Part shown: piece after piece, positions 54,098 to 62,533 of the stretch
How the letters are laid out: the number at the start of each line of letters is the position of its first letter
Numbering within the stretch: the first letter of the stretch is position 1
Origin: Nioella nitratireducens
GTDB lineage: Bacteria; Pseudomonadota; Alphaproteobacteria; Rhodobacterales; Rhodobacteraceae
Assembly (NCBI RefSeq): GCF_001879715.1
Contig: NZ_MNBW01000013.1
Location: forward strand, 1-64,000
Length of the DNA: 64,000 bases
Direction of reading: 5' to 3'
Notes under the pieces: generated by a model
Told to the model about the DNA's origin: nothing
Databases searched by the model: none
The model's input: the letters and a program-made list of their open reading frames with translations, nothing else
Made by a program: the position numbers and the translations under genes

Positions 54098-54786
54098 GCG
54101 ACCGGCCCGACATCCCCCCTGACGACAGCGCCCGAGCCGCGGAATACGTGCTCGGCCTGCTGCCTGTGCAGGAGGCGCGCGAGATGCGGGCCGAACTTGG
54201 GCAGAATGCCGCTCTCCGGGCCGAGGTGCTGGCATGGGAACGCCGGTTCGCGGATATCGCGGAAAACGAGGTCGAGCCGGTAACCCCGCCCGCCGGAGTC
54301 GAGGCGCAGATCATGGCGCACCTCTTCCGCGAGGAACGGCGCCCATGGTGGCAGCGGTTCGGTTTGGGGCAGGTTGTCGGCGTGGCCGGTCTGGCCGCGA
54401 TCGTGGCCCTTGGCGTCCTCTTCTACAGCAACCTGACGCAGCCGCTTCTGGTGCCCGAATACACCGCCCAGATCGTCGGCGAAGGCGACAGCCTTATCCT
54501 GTCCGCCGCGCTCGACGCCGACACGGGCGAGCTGTTGATCACCCGCGACATCGGCACCGTGACCACGGGCCGCGCGCAAGAGCTCTGGCTGATCGCGGGC
54601 GAAGCCGCCCCGGTCTCGCTTGGCCTGCTGGCGGAGGATACCGAGACCGTGCTGAACGTGCCGCAAGATCTGGCCGCGCGCTTCGAGGGCGGTGTTCTGG
54701 CGGTCAGCGACGAGCCGCCGGGCGGCTCGCCCACCGGTGCACCAACCGGCGCTGTCCTCGCCGTTGGTGAAGTAAATACCATTTAA
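54094..54786 (+). CDS. Anti-sigma factor, RskA-type
   Basis: 230 residues. A cytoplasmic N-terminal anti-sigma region (YVLGLLPVQEAREMRAELGQNAALRAEVLAWERRFADI in outline) without the zinc His-x3-Cys-x2-Cys motif, one helix at about residues 91-108 (VGVAGLAAIVALGVLFYS), and a periplasmic RskA C-terminal domain (AQELWLIAGEAAPVSLGLL). Such proteins release the sigma factor when cleaved or when they sense an envelope signal. Overlap with the sigma gene supports a stoichiometric pair. The periplasmic Pro/Gly-rich end is not conserved. Confidence 0.9.
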   Translation: MSDRPDIPPDDSARAAEYVLGLLPVQEAREMRAELGQNAALRAEVLAWERRFADIAENEVEPVTPPAGVEAQIMAHLFREERRPWWQRFGLGQVVGVAGLAAIVALGVLFYSNLTQPLLVPEYTAQIVGEGDSLILSAALDADTGELLITRDIGTVTTGRAQELWLIAGEAAPVSLGLLAEDTETVLNVPQDLAARFEGGVLAVSDEPPGGSPTGAPTGAVLAVGEVNTI

Positions 54787-54801
54787 AATCAGTACTTTAA
54801 C

Positions 54802-54831
54802 CCGGGCCGGAAAACTTTTTTCACGGCCCGG
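54802..54831 (+). terminator. Hairpin after the anti-sigma gene
   Basis: CCGGGCCG/CGGCCCGG stem (8 bp) with an A/T loop whose GAAAA and TTTTC can extend it. No T-run follows directly, so it is a weak terminator or an mRNA-stabilising end. Confidence 0.45.
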
Positions 54832-54861
54832 TGAAACTTCTCTCGCGGTTGGCCCGTGGTT
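54832..54861 (+). promoter_or_regulatory. Candidate ECF-type promoter before the fasciclin gene
   Basis: TGAAACTT (54832-54839), about 16 bases, then GTGGTT (54856-54861). The AAC-containing -35 box is characteristic of ECF promoters. A transcript start near 54868 gives a ~40-base leader. Spacing fits, but the cognate sigma is inferred from position only. Confidence 0.35.
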
Positions 54862-54910
54862 TCTAGCGAAGGTCCACAACGGGCCCTTCTGACAGAGAGG
54901 AGACTACGCT

Positions 54911-55483
54911 ATGAAACTGAATATCCTGACCGCCGGTGTGACCGCACTCAGCCTTGCCCTTGGGGGCGCTGCCTTTGCCGCCTCGCATTCGGCAACTGGC
55001 AACCCGATGGTGGGCGGCGCGGCCATGTTCCCTGACCGCAACATCGTCGAAAACGCGGTGAACTCGGCCGACCACACCACGCTGGTCAGCGCTGTGCAGG
55101 CCGCGGGCCTCGTCGATACGTTGCAGGGCGAAGGCCCGTTCACCGTGTTCGCACCGACCAACGAGGCTTTCGCGGCGCTGCCGCAGGATCAGGTTGCCGC
55201 CCTGATGGAGCCGGAAAACCGGGGTCGTCTGCGGGAAATCCTGACCTGCCACGTGGTCGCCGCCAACGCGATGTCCGACGCGATTGCAGGCATGATCGCC
55301 GACGATGGCGGGGCGCATACTGTTCCGACCGTGGGCGGCTGCATGCTGACCGCGCGGATGGATAACGGCATGATCACCCTGACCGACGAACAGGGCCGGA
55401 CCGCGACCGTGACCACCGCTGACGTGGTGCAGTCGAACGGCGTGATCCACGTGATCGACACCGTGCTGCTGCCCGGCATGTAA
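54911..55483 (+). CDS. Secreted fasciclin (FAS1) domain protein
   Basis: 190 residues. Signal peptide ending in GGAAFAA, then one FAS1 domain (NIVENAVNSADHTTLVSAVQAAGL..., FTVFAPTNEAFAALP, ILTCHVVAANAM, DVVQSNGVIHVIDTVLLP). FAS1 domains mediate adhesion or bind small ligands. GAGAGGAG lies ahead of the ATG. The gene follows the ECF sigma/anti-sigma pair, a common association, which suggests it is a regulon member responding to envelope or oxidative stress. Confidence 0.93.
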   Translation: MKLNILTAGVTALSLALGGAAFAASHSATGNPMVGGAAMFPDRNIVENAVNSADHTTLVSAVQAAGLVDTLQGEGPFTVFAPTNEAFAALPQDQVAALMEPENRGRLREILTCHVVAANAMSDAIAGMIADDGGAHTVPTVGGCMLTARMDNGMITLTDEQGRTATVTTADVVQSNGVIHVIDTVLLPGM

Positions 55484-55498
55484 GACCACACCGGTCAT

Positions 55499-55531
55499 CC
55501 GGCCCTTGCGCCCCCACACAGCAAGGGCCGG
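55499..55531 (+). terminator. Hairpin after the fasciclin gene
   Basis: Perfect 11-bp stem CCGGCCCTTGC/GCAAGGGCCGG with an 11-base loop, 15 bases past the stop. There is no T-run, so it may stabilise the 3' end rather than stop transcription. Confidence 0.5.
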
Positions 55532-55655
55532 CCAATGCCGGGGGGTGGCCCGCGCGGGTTCTGTTATTTTTGCCCCTCCCTAGGGGGTCTTGCTCCGACA
55601 GGACCGCGTGAAACACAACAACCTGTCCCTGGTGGCGCTGCCCCCCGGTTACGGT

Positions 55656-55682
55656 CCCCGGCGTTTTCGCCGGGGGCTTTTT
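55656..55682 (+). terminator. Orphan rho-independent terminator (plus strand)
   Basis: CCCCGGCG-TTTT-CGCCGGGG, then GCTTTTT. It ends a region without a supported gene and lies 3 bases before the convergent BaiN-like gene's stop. It could end the fasciclin transcript or a small RNA. Confidence 0.75.
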
Positions 55683-55685
55683 CTG

Positions 55686-56879
55686 TCACCCCCGGCCCGC
55701 GATGGCCCGACCGGCGGCCACGGCAGAGGACCACGCCCATTGAAAGTTGTACCCGCCAAGCCAGCCGGTCACGTCCATCACTTCGCCAATCAGGTAAAGC
55801 CCCGGCAGGTGCTGCGATTCCATGGTCTTGGACGACACCCCATCGGTCGCCACGCCGCCAAGCGTAACCTCTGCCGTGCGATATCCCTCGGACGAGGTGG
55901 GGGTCAGGCCCCAGTCTTCCAGCCGGTCGGACAAGGCCCGAAGCGCCCTGTCCGACTGGTCGCCCAGATTGCCGGACAGGCCCCACAGCGCGGCCAGATG
56001 CAGCACCAGGGCGCGTGGCAGATGGTCGGCCAATACAGTGGTCAACGCCTTGGCGCCGTCCCCCTGCCGCCGCGCGCGCAACGTGTCGTAGAAGGACAGA
56101 TCGGGGCAAAGATGCACCGACAGCCGGTCGCCCTCTCGCCAGAACGACGAGATTTGCAGGATCGCAGGGCCGGAAAGCCCCCGGTGGGTGAACAGCATCG
56201 CCTCGTCGAAACTGGCGCCATTGCAGGCGATCCGCGTTGGCACTGCATTGCCCGCAAGCGGTTGGAAGGCGGTCTTCTGCTCTTCGTTGAAGGTCAGCGG
56301 CACAAGGGCGGGGCGGGTCTCGGTCAGCGAATGTCCGAACTGTTCCGCGATGCGATAGCCGATGCCGGTCGCCCCCATCTTGGGAATCGACTTGCCTCCG
56401 GTGGCCACCACCAGATTGGCGGCCCGCACCTGCATGGCGCGCCCCTCTTTCGCAAGCGCAACGTGAAAGGCGCTGCCGTCATGGCGGATTTCGCCCACCT
56501 CGGTGCGCAGCCACAGCTCCGCCGGGGTAATCTCGGCCAGCAGCATGGCGATGATCTCTTTCGCCGAGCCGTCGCAGAACAACTGCCCCAGCGTCTTTTC
56601 ATGCCACGCGATGCCATGGCGCTGCACCAGATCGAGGAAATCCCACTGGCTATATCGGTTGAGCGCGGATTTGGCGAAATGCGGGTTCTGCGACAGGAAA
56701 TTATCCGCCCCCGCATACATATTGGTAAAGTTGCACCGCCCGCCGCCGGAAATGCGGATCTTCTCGCCCGGCGCCTTGGCGTGATCCACCACCACAACAT
56801 CCGGCCCCGCATGGGCCGCGCACATCAGCCCGGCCGCGCCGGCGCCAAGGATCAGGGTCTGGACAGCATGTTCAGTCAT
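55686..56879 (-). CDS. NAD(P)/FAD-dependent oxidoreductase, BaiN/HI0933-like
   Basis: 397 residues. N-terminal dinucleotide-binding LILGAGAAGLMCAAHAG (about residues 9-25), the family signature PGEKIRISGGGRCNFTN, LVVATGGKSIPKMGATGIGY, and C-terminal LGGVATDGVSSKTMESQHLPGLYLIGEVMDVTGWLGGYNFQWAWSSG-like flavin segment. Substrate unknown. Start at 56879 chosen because the Rossmann motif begins a few residues in; the upstream open frame is over the ridA control region. Divergent from ridA. Confidence 0.9.
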   Translation of the reverse strand: MTEHAVQTLILGAGAAGLMCAAHAGPDVVVVDHAKAPGEKIRISGGGRCNFTNMYAGADNFLSQNPHFAKSALNRYSQWDFLDLVQRHGIAWHEKTLGQLFCDGSAKEIIAMLLAEITPAELWLRTEVGEIRHDGSAFHVALAKEGRAMQVRAANLVVATGGKSIPKMGATGIGYRIAEQFGHSLTETRPALVPLTFNEEQKTAFQPLAGNAVPTRIACNGASFDEAMLFTHRGLSGPAILQISSFWREGDRLSVHLCPDLSFYDTLRARRQGDGAKALTTVLADHLPRALVLHLAALWGLSGNLGDQSDRALRALSDRLEDWGLTPTSSEGYRTAEVTLGGVATDGVSSKTMESQHLPGLYLIGEVMDVTGWLGGYNFQWAWSSAVAAGRAIAGRG

Positions 56880-56971
56880 GGCCGCCTTGTGCGCAGCATG
56901 GGGCCCAAAGGCAAGGGCTTGCAGGCGGGCCGGGGCCGCGCCACCCTGTCCCCGGAATGAAAGGACAGACC

Positions 56972-57358
56972 ATGGCACGCCAACGCATTTCCTCCGGCTC
57001 CGAGTTCGAGGCCAAGATCGGCTACTCCCGCGCGGTGCGCGACGGCGACTGGGTCTTCGTCGCGGGCACGACCGGGTTCGACTACGCCACGATGACCATC
57101 AGCGACGACCCCGCCGCGCAGGCCGACCAGTGCCTTGCCAATATCGACGCGGCCCTGCGGCAGGCGGGGGCCAGCATGGCCGACGTGGTGCGCATCCGCT
57201 ATATCCTGCCCGACGGCGGTGATTTCGAACCCTGCTGGCCGGTGCTGGCGAAATGGCTGGGGGACGTGCGCCCCGCCGCCACCATGATCATCGCCGGGCT
57301 TATGGACCCGCGCATGAAGATCGAGATCGAGGTGACGGCGCGCATCGTCACCGCCTGA
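56972..57358 (+). CDS. RidA/YjgF/YER057c/UK114 family protein
   Basis: 128 residues. Family features: FVAGTTGFDY, QCLANIDAALRQAGASMADVVRIRYIL, and ATMIIAGLMDPRMKIEIEVTARI with the conserved Arg and Glu. Family members deaminate reactive enamine/imine intermediates from PLP enzymes; the subgroup here is RidA-like but not necessarily RidA proper. ATG 56972 has AAAGGA 6 bases upstream; an earlier ATG (56957) lacks this spacing. Confidence 0.88.
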   Translation: MARQRISSGSEFEAKIGYSRAVRDGDWVFVAGTTGFDYATMTISDDPAAQADQCLANIDAALRQAGASMADVVRIRYILPDGGDFEPCWPVLAKWLGDVRPAATMIIAGLMDPRMKIEIEVTARIVTA

Positions 57359-57471
57359 CGCCGAAAATCCGGGCAGTGCACATGTGACGGGCGCATTGTG
57401 CGCGTGCGTTGCTTTCCACGCGCGTCTTGGCGCGTTATATCCTTGGCAACAGGCGCGAAACTGAGGTTCCC

Positions 57472-58251
57472 ATGCAACGACCCGTGATCGGTATCATCGG
57501 CAATCATCACCTGATCAACGATCAGTATTCGACCCATGCGGGCGGCACGATGAATTCCGAAGCCATTGCCGAGGTGTCTGATTGCGTGCCGCTACTGATC
57601 CCGGCAGACCCGCGCTACGTTTCGACCGATGAGTTGATGGAGATTTTCGACGGCTTCCTGTTCACCGGCGGTCGCCCCAATGTCCACCCCGAAGAATACG
57701 GCGAATCCCCGACCGAGGCGCATGGTGCCTTTGACCGGTGCCGCGATGCCGTCAGCCTGCCGCTGATCCGGGCCTGCGTGGACCGGGGGCAGCCGTTTCT
57801 GGGCATTTGCCGCGGGTTCCAAGAGGTCAACGTCGCCATGGGCGGCTCGCTTTACCCGGAAATCCGCGACCTGCCGGGGCGGATGAATCACCGGATGCCG
57901 CCGGATGGCACGATCGACGAAAAATTCGCCTTGCGCCATTGCGTGACCTTCTCGGAAGGCGGGCCGTTCCATCGCCTGATGGCTGCGCGCGAGGTGATGA
58001 CCAACACGCTGCACGGCCAAGGCATCAAGCAGCCGGGGCAACGGGTGGTGATCGACGGCACCGCGCCCGATGGCACGCCCGAGGCGCTTTTTATCAAGGA
58101 CGCGCCGGGCTTTACCCTGTCCGTCCAGTGGCACCCGGAATACCGCGCTGCGGCCGATCCGGTCTCGCGCCCGTTGTTCGAGGCTTTCGGGCGCGCCGCC
58201 CGCGCTTGGGCCGAGGGCAGACGCGCCGTATCCGTGGATTGCGTGGCCTGA
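57472..58251 (+). CDS. Gamma-glutamyl-gamma-aminobutyrate hydrolase (PuuD-like, peptidase C26)
   Basis: 259 residues, class I glutamine-amidotransferase-like hydrolase. Nucleophile Cys113 in FLGICRGFQEVNVAMGGSLY, and WHPEYR carrying the catalytic His and Glu. In polyamine catabolism PuuD cleaves gamma-glutamyl-GABA; no other puu genes are near, so the real substrate is uncertain. The start at 57472 has GAGG 5 bases upstream and begins the family motif RPVIGIIGNHH. Confidence 0.85.
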   Translation: MQRPVIGIIGNHHLINDQYSTHAGGTMNSEAIAEVSDCVPLLIPADPRYVSTDELMEIFDGFLFTGGRPNVHPEEYGESPTEAHGAFDRCRDAVSLPLIRACVDRGQPFLGICRGFQEVNVAMGGSLYPEIRDLPGRMNHRMPPDGTIDEKFALRHCVTFSEGGPFHRLMAAREVMTNTLHGQGIKQPGQRVVIDGTAPDGTPEALFIKDAPGFTLSVQWHPEYRAAADPVSRPLFEAFGRAARAWAEGRRAVSVDCVA

Positions 58252-58252
58252 G

Positions 58253-58942
58253 TCACGCCAGTCGGGGCAGGGCACCCGGCCACAGCCGCCCGCGCGTCAG
58301 CAGCCACAGGCAAAAGCTCAGCTCGGCCGCCAGTGCGACGACATAGGCGGGTTGAAAGGCAATGGTCCAGTCCGGCGCGACCAGCCGCAACACGGCCCCG
58401 GTGATATAGACCGGTGCCGCCGCCGCCATCAGCCAACCCAGCCATGACGGCACGCCGTCGGCGCGCAGAACCACCAAGGCCAACAGCAGGCAGGACACGC
58501 CGAAAAAGGCGAGGCCAAGGTCATAGCCGACGGCCTGCATCGACATCTGGACAAGGGCCATGTCCTGTTGCCCCGGCCAGCCGCTGCCCGTGGTCAGGAT
58601 GTGCAGCGCACTGGCCTGACCGATCAGGTTCGCGCCCAGGATGGCCGATTGCACCAGCCGAAACGCCGCCATCAACAGTGCAAGGCTGCGGCTGATCGGC
58701 AGGAACAGCAGATACAGCAACCCTGCCAGCGCGACATCGGACAGGATCATGATCAGGTCCAGCAGCATCGACCCCCGGAATGCGCCGAGGTGGTCGAGGA
58801 TGGTCTCGGCCGTCGCGGCGGCATTCCCCGCAGAGATCAACGGCGCGCGCAGCACCAGGTCAGAGGTGATGCCACAGACGATGATGACAAGATAGAGCAG
58901 TCCGGCACTGCGGGCCTGCACAAGGAAAGTGGATCGGGGCAT
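58253..58942 (-). CDS. DUF4386 family membrane protein
   Basis: 229 residues with about six membrane helices. Features of DUF4386: ARSAGLLYLVIIVCGITSDLVLRAPLI at the start and ALFRLVQSAILGANLI-like helix (AAFRLVQSAILGANLIG). No function known. The stop is 1 base past the convergent PuuD-like gene. A short palindrome lies 85 bases upstream. Confidence 0.85.
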   Translation of the reverse strand: MPRSTFLVQARSAGLLYLVIIVCGITSDLVLRAPLISAGNAAATAETILDHLGAFRGSMLLDLIMILSDVALAGLLYLLFLPISRSLALLMAAFRLVQSAILGANLIGQASALHILTTGSGWPGQQDMALVQMSMQAVGYDLGLAFFGVSCLLLALVVLRADGVPSWLGWLMAAAAPVYITGAVLRLVAPDWTIAFQPAYVVALAAELSFCLWLLTRGRLWPGALPRLA

Positions 58943-59027
58943 GGGGCAACTCCTTGGGTCACAGGAAGGATGCCGACGATTTACCCCGATCCGCCTTATG
59001 CGTTAATTGGCGAAGTCCGTTCACCTG

Positions 59028-59045
59028 TCATGCAAATATGCATGA
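59028..59045. promoter_or_regulatory. Palindrome upstream of the DUF4386 gene
   Basis: TCATGCA-AATA-TGCATGA, perfect 7-base arms, between the DUF4386 start and the small upstream gene. Candidate operator; regulator unknown. Confidence 0.35.
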
Positions 59046-59053
59046 TTTGCTGG

Positions 59054-59236
59054 CTACTTGGCGTTCGGTCCGCGCAACTCTCGGATATGGCCGCGAATGG
59101 CGCGCCATTTCTCCGCCTCGTCCTTGTCACCGGCGCCTTCTGCGGCCAGCACTTTCTGCGCTGCCTCGGCCTCGGCGTCGTCGCCATGGGCACGATACAG
59201 CGCGTGGGCGTACTGGATTCGGTCGCTCATTCCCAT
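59054..59236 (-). CDS. Small conserved-looking hypothetical protein
   Basis: 60 residues (MGMSDRIQYAHALYRAHGDD, then acidic helical sequence with KWRAIRGHIRELRG at the end). No domain recognised. GGAGG sits 6 bases before ATG 59236, which supports it over a longer frame to 59302. A cytoplasmic helical protein. Function unknown. Confidence 0.62.
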   Translation of the reverse strand: MGMSDRIQYAHALYRAHGDDAEAEAAQKVLAAEGAGDKDEAEKWRAIRGHIRELRGPNAK

Positions 59237-59344
59237 CTTGGTCCTCCTCTGGTCAGATGAAAACGGGCTGCCATGATGGGGGACAGGCCCCGGTCGGGTC
59301 AAGGGCAGTGGTCAATGGCGGGCTGGGTGGCGTATCGGCGCCGG

Positions 59345-60379
59345 TCACTCCTCCGGCTCGATCAGGCGGATGTCGCCCGCGTCTGCAAGGTCGCGGATCG
59401 CGGTCACCACCTCGGCCATCGCCGCCTCGCCCTCGGGGCCACGAACAGTCCCGCGCGCCTCGGCATCGTCGCGCAATTGCTCGGCCATGCGTTTCGACAT
59501 GTTTTCCAGCAGGAATTCCACGGCCACGGGGGCCGTTTCCATTCCGGCGGCCAGCGCGGTGGTCAGCGTGTCGGCCTCGACGGCGCGCAGTACCCGTGGC
59601 ACATCGCGCGCCTCCAGCCGCTTGGGAATGTGGTCGAAGGTAAAAATCGCCTTGCGCACATCCCCCGCAAACCCGGCATCCGCCCCGTCCAGCCCCGCCA
59701 GCACCTTGTCGCGCGTCGCGGCGGCGGCGGCATTCAGGATGGCGCCCACGCGGTCGGCCGGGGCCACGGCAAAGGCCGGGGCGGGCTGCGCCTGCAACTG
59801 CTCCAGCAGCGAATGACCCACCCGCTCGATCGTCTCGGGGCCGATGCCCGAAGTCAGCGCCACCGCATGGGCCACCACATGCGCCCGATCCTCGGGCAGA
59901 TCGGCCAGCAGGGCTGCGGCCTTGGCAACCGGCAGCTTCGACAGCAGGATCGCGCAGACCTCTGCACTTTCGCGGGCGAGCAGGGGTTTCAGGCGGTCCG
60001 GGTCGCTGGCCGCCACCCGGCGCCAGGGATCGGGCGGCCCCTCGGCCTCGGCCAGATCGGACAGCCGCCCGTGCGCCTCGTCCGACAGCCGGTCGCCCAG
60101 CATTTCCAGCGCGTCGGCCACCGTGCCGGGGAAGGTCAGCCCCAGTGTATCCAGCCGCTCCGCGAAATCGCGCGCCACCGTCGCCAGCGTGTCCCGGTCG
60201 ATAGGCCCGAGCGAGGCCATGCGGCGCACCAGCGCCTCCTGCTGGCGCAGGCTGAGGCCGGTCAGCCGGGGCATGGCCCCTTCCGACAGCAGCAGCCGCA
60301 CGATCACCGCCGCCTTTTCCGCGTTGGACAGCCGCGCCGCCCGCGCCACCGCCTGCCTTGGCTGGTCAATCAATTCCAT
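59345..60379 (-). CDS. fliG: Flagellar motor switch protein FliG (orphan copy)
   Basis: 344 residues, complete FliG with N, middle and C domains. The middle and C-terminal part is recognisable: GDVRKAIFTFDHIPKRLEARDVPRVLRAV, LTTALAAGMETAPVAVEFLLENMSKRMAEQLRDDAEARG, EAAMAEVVTAIRDLADAGDIRLIEP. FliG couples the rotor to the stator and to FliM. The start at 60379 has AAGGGG 7 bases upstream; a GTG at 60406 would add 9 residues. No other flagellar gene is in the window, so it is an isolated fliG. Confidence 0.92.
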   Translation of the reverse strand: MELIDQPRQAVARAARLSNAEKAAVIVRLLLSEGAMPRLTGLSLRQQEALVRRMASLGPIDRDTLATVARDFAERLDTLGLTFPGTVADALEMLGDRLSDEAHGRLSDLAEAEGPPDPWRRVAASDPDRLKPLLARESAEVCAILLSKLPVAKAAALLADLPEDRAHVVAHAVALTSGIGPETIERVGHSLLEQLQAQPAPAFAVAPADRVGAILNAAAAATRDKVLAGLDGADAGFAGDVRKAIFTFDHIPKRLEARDVPRVLRAVEADTLTTALAAGMETAPVAVEFLLENMSKRMAEQLRDDAEARGTVRGPEGEAAMAEVVTAIRDLADAGDIRLIEPEE

Positions 60380-60480
60380 CCGCGCGCCCCTTGCACCATT
60401 ACTCACCCGGCGGGCAGGATCAGGGCACAGGGGTTAACGGGGCGTTGCACGGGCGGCGCGAAATGCCTTGGCTTTGGTGA

Positions 60481-60517
60481 AAATTGCAAAGGGGCGGAGG
60501 CCGACACGGCCCCCGCC
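60481..60517 (-). terminator. Terminator-like hairpin after argC
   Basis: On the minus strand, GGCGGGGGCCG/CGGCCTCCGCC (60517-60493; one G-U) with a TGT loop, followed by CCTTTGCAATTTT. Interrupted T-tract; moderate confidence. Confidence 0.6.
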
Positions 60518-60522
60518 ATCCA

Positions 60523-61431
60523 TCACAGGCCGGTATCTTCCGCCGCGCCGATCATCAGGTTGAGGTTCTGCACCGCCGCCCCCGACGCGCCCTTGCCAAG
60601 GTTGTCGAGCGTCGCGGTCACCGTGAAAATTCCCGCCTTTTCCATGCCATGCACCGAAATTTCCATCCGGTTCGTGCCGTTCAGCGCGCGCGGGTCCAAC
60701 CGGTCCGGCGCGGCCACCACGTCGATGAAGCCGGCCTCGGCATAGAAGGCGCGGAACACCTCCTCCAGCGCGGCAATATCCGGCGCACCATGCAGCATCT
60801 CGCGGCGCAGATGCAGTTGCACGATCATGCCCTGGGCGTAATTGCCGACCGACGGCTGAAAGGCCGGCTGCCGGGACAGGCGTCCATAGTGCATGATCTC
60901 GGGCACATGCTTGTGGCCCTGGCCAAGCGCGTAGAGGAAGAAATCAGGCGCGGTGCCCGCGTCGAACTCGGCGATCAACGCCTTGCCGCCACCGGTATAG
61001 CCCGACACGCCGGTCAGCGTCAGCGCGGCGTCCCCGGCCACAACGCCCGCATCGCGCAGCGGCCGGATCAGTGCAATCGACCCGGTGGCGTAGCAGCCCA
61101 CATTGGCCACATGCCGCGCGCTGGCGATGGCCGCGCGCTGGCCGGGCAGTTCCGGCATCCCGTAAACCCAGCCCGTCGCAACCCGATGCGCGGTCGAGGC
61201 GTCGATTATCCGGCAATCGCCCGCCAGCGTCACCGCCTCGATCGCCGCCGCGTCCGGCAGGCACAGGATCGCCACATCCGCCTCGGCAAAGGCGTCGGCC
61301 CGCGCGGCAGGATCTTTTCGGCGCTCATGATCCACCGACACAAGGGTAATATCCTCGCGGCCTTGCAGCCGGTCGAGAATTTGCAGACCGGTCGTGCCGG
61401 CTTCCCCGTCGATGAAGACCTTTGCGGTCAT
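60523..61431 (-). CDS. argC: N-acetyl-gamma-glutamyl-phosphate reductase
   Basis: 302 residues, the short type 2 ArgC. Reduces N-acetylglutamyl phosphate to the semialdehyde in arginine synthesis. KVFIDGEAGTTGLQILDRL replaces the usual longer N-terminus and is characteristic of type 2. Catalytic Cys in NVGCYATGSIALIRPL; HKHVPEIMHYG also conserved. ATG 61431 is at the family start; the upstream open frame lies in the divergent spacer before rbsK. Confidence 0.95.
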   Translation of the reverse strand: MTAKVFIDGEAGTTGLQILDRLQGREDITLVSVDHERRKDPAARADAFAEADVAILCLPDAAAIEAVTLAGDCRIIDASTAHRVATGWVYGMPELPGQRAAIASARHVANVGCYATGSIALIRPLRDAGVVAGDAALTLTGVSGYTGGGKALIAEFDAGTAPDFFLYALGQGHKHVPEIMHYGRLSRQPAFQPSVGNYAQGMIVQLHLRREMLHGAPDIAALEEVFRAFYAEAGFIDVVAAPDRLDPRALNGTNRMEISVHGMEKAGIFTVTATLDNLGKGASGAAVQNLNLMIGAAEDTGL

Positions 61432-61591
61432 GAGCGTGTCCTCTGTGTTCTGGTTGGTGTCGCAACGCCGTGTACCCGGTTCCGGGCGCGGTCTCAACGT
61501 GAAAGGCCGGCTCAACGCGGGCGGAAAAACCGCACTGGCCCCCGGGGCGGCCCATGGCTAGTCTCTCGGCAGACAGGACAAGGGCCCCGGC

Positions 61592-62467
61592 ATGGCGATC
61601 TACAACCTCGGCTCGATCAATATCGACCACACCTACCGCATGGCACATCTGCCCCGTCCGGGCGAAACGCTGGCCGCGCGCAGCCTTGTGACGGGGTTGG
61701 GCGGCAAGGGCGCGAACCAGTCCATCGCCATCGCGCGGGCGGGGGGGCTTGTGCATCACATCGGCGCGGTCGGCCCCGAGGGCGACTGGACCGCCGCGGC
61801 CCTGTCAAAGGCCGGGGTGCGCACCGATCACATCGCCCGCGGCGCCACCCCCACTGGTCACGCGATCATTGCCGTCGACGACGGGGCGGAAAATGCCATC
61901 ATTCTCTTTCCCGGCGCCAATCGGCACATCGGCATGGCGGCGGTCGGCGCGGCCCTTGCCGGGGCAGTGCCGGGCGATTGGCTGCTTTTGCAAAACGAGA
62001 CCAGTGCCGGGGTCGAGGCCGCCCGGCAAGCCAAGGCGCAAGGGCTGAAGGTCGCCTATTGCGCTGCCCCCTTCGACAGCGCGGCGGTGCGCGAGATCCT
62101 GCCCTTCACCGACCTCCTGTCGGTGAACGAGGTCGAAGAGGCCCAATTGCTGGCCGATCTGCCGACTGAGGCCCTCGCCGGCACCGCGCGCCTTGTCACC
62201 TACGGCGCAAAAGGCGCAGCGTGGCGGGCGGATGGGCAGGATGTTGCGGTGCCCGCGCTGCCGGTCACGCCGGTGGACACCACCGGGGCAGGCGACACCT
62301 TCCTTGGCTACGCGCTGGCCGGGCTGGACCAGGGCCACGACATCGCCCAAAGCCTCGCCCGCGCCGCCGCCGCCGCCGCCCTGCAAGTGACCCGCCCTGG
62401 CGCGGCCGAGGCGATCCCCGACGGGGCCGAGGTCGACGCCTTCCTCGCGGCCCGTGCCAACCGCTGA
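61592..62467 (+). CDS. rbsK: Ribokinase-like PfkB family sugar kinase
   Basis: 291 residues. PfkB fold: GSINIDHTYRMAHLPRPGETL, TGLGGKGANQSIAIARAGG (signature 1), LFPGANRHI, and VTPVDTTGAGDTFLGYALAGL (signature 2, with catalytic Asp in GAGD). Closest to ribokinase by these motifs, phosphorylating ribose to ribose-5-phosphate; a related nucleoside/sugar kinase is possible. No ribose transporter in the window. RBS AAGGG upstream of the ATG. Confidence 0.85.
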   Translation: MAIYNLGSINIDHTYRMAHLPRPGETLAARSLVTGLGGKGANQSIAIARAGGLVHHIGAVGPEGDWTAAALSKAGVRTDHIARGATPTGHAIIAVDDGAENAIILFPGANRHIGMAAVGAALAGAVPGDWLLLQNETSAGVEAARQAKAQGLKVAYCAAPFDSAAVREILPFTDLLSVNEVEEAQLLADLPTEALAGTARLVTYGAKGAAWRADGQDVAVPALPVTPVDTTGAGDTFLGYALAGLDQGHDIAQSLARAAAAAALQVTRPGAAEAIPDGAEVDAFLAARANR

Positions 62468-62533
62468 CGCCCCCCGTTCAAGGTCAGGGCACGGGCGTGT
62501 CTGGCGTCAACGGTTGCCCCGCGCGGCCCGCCC

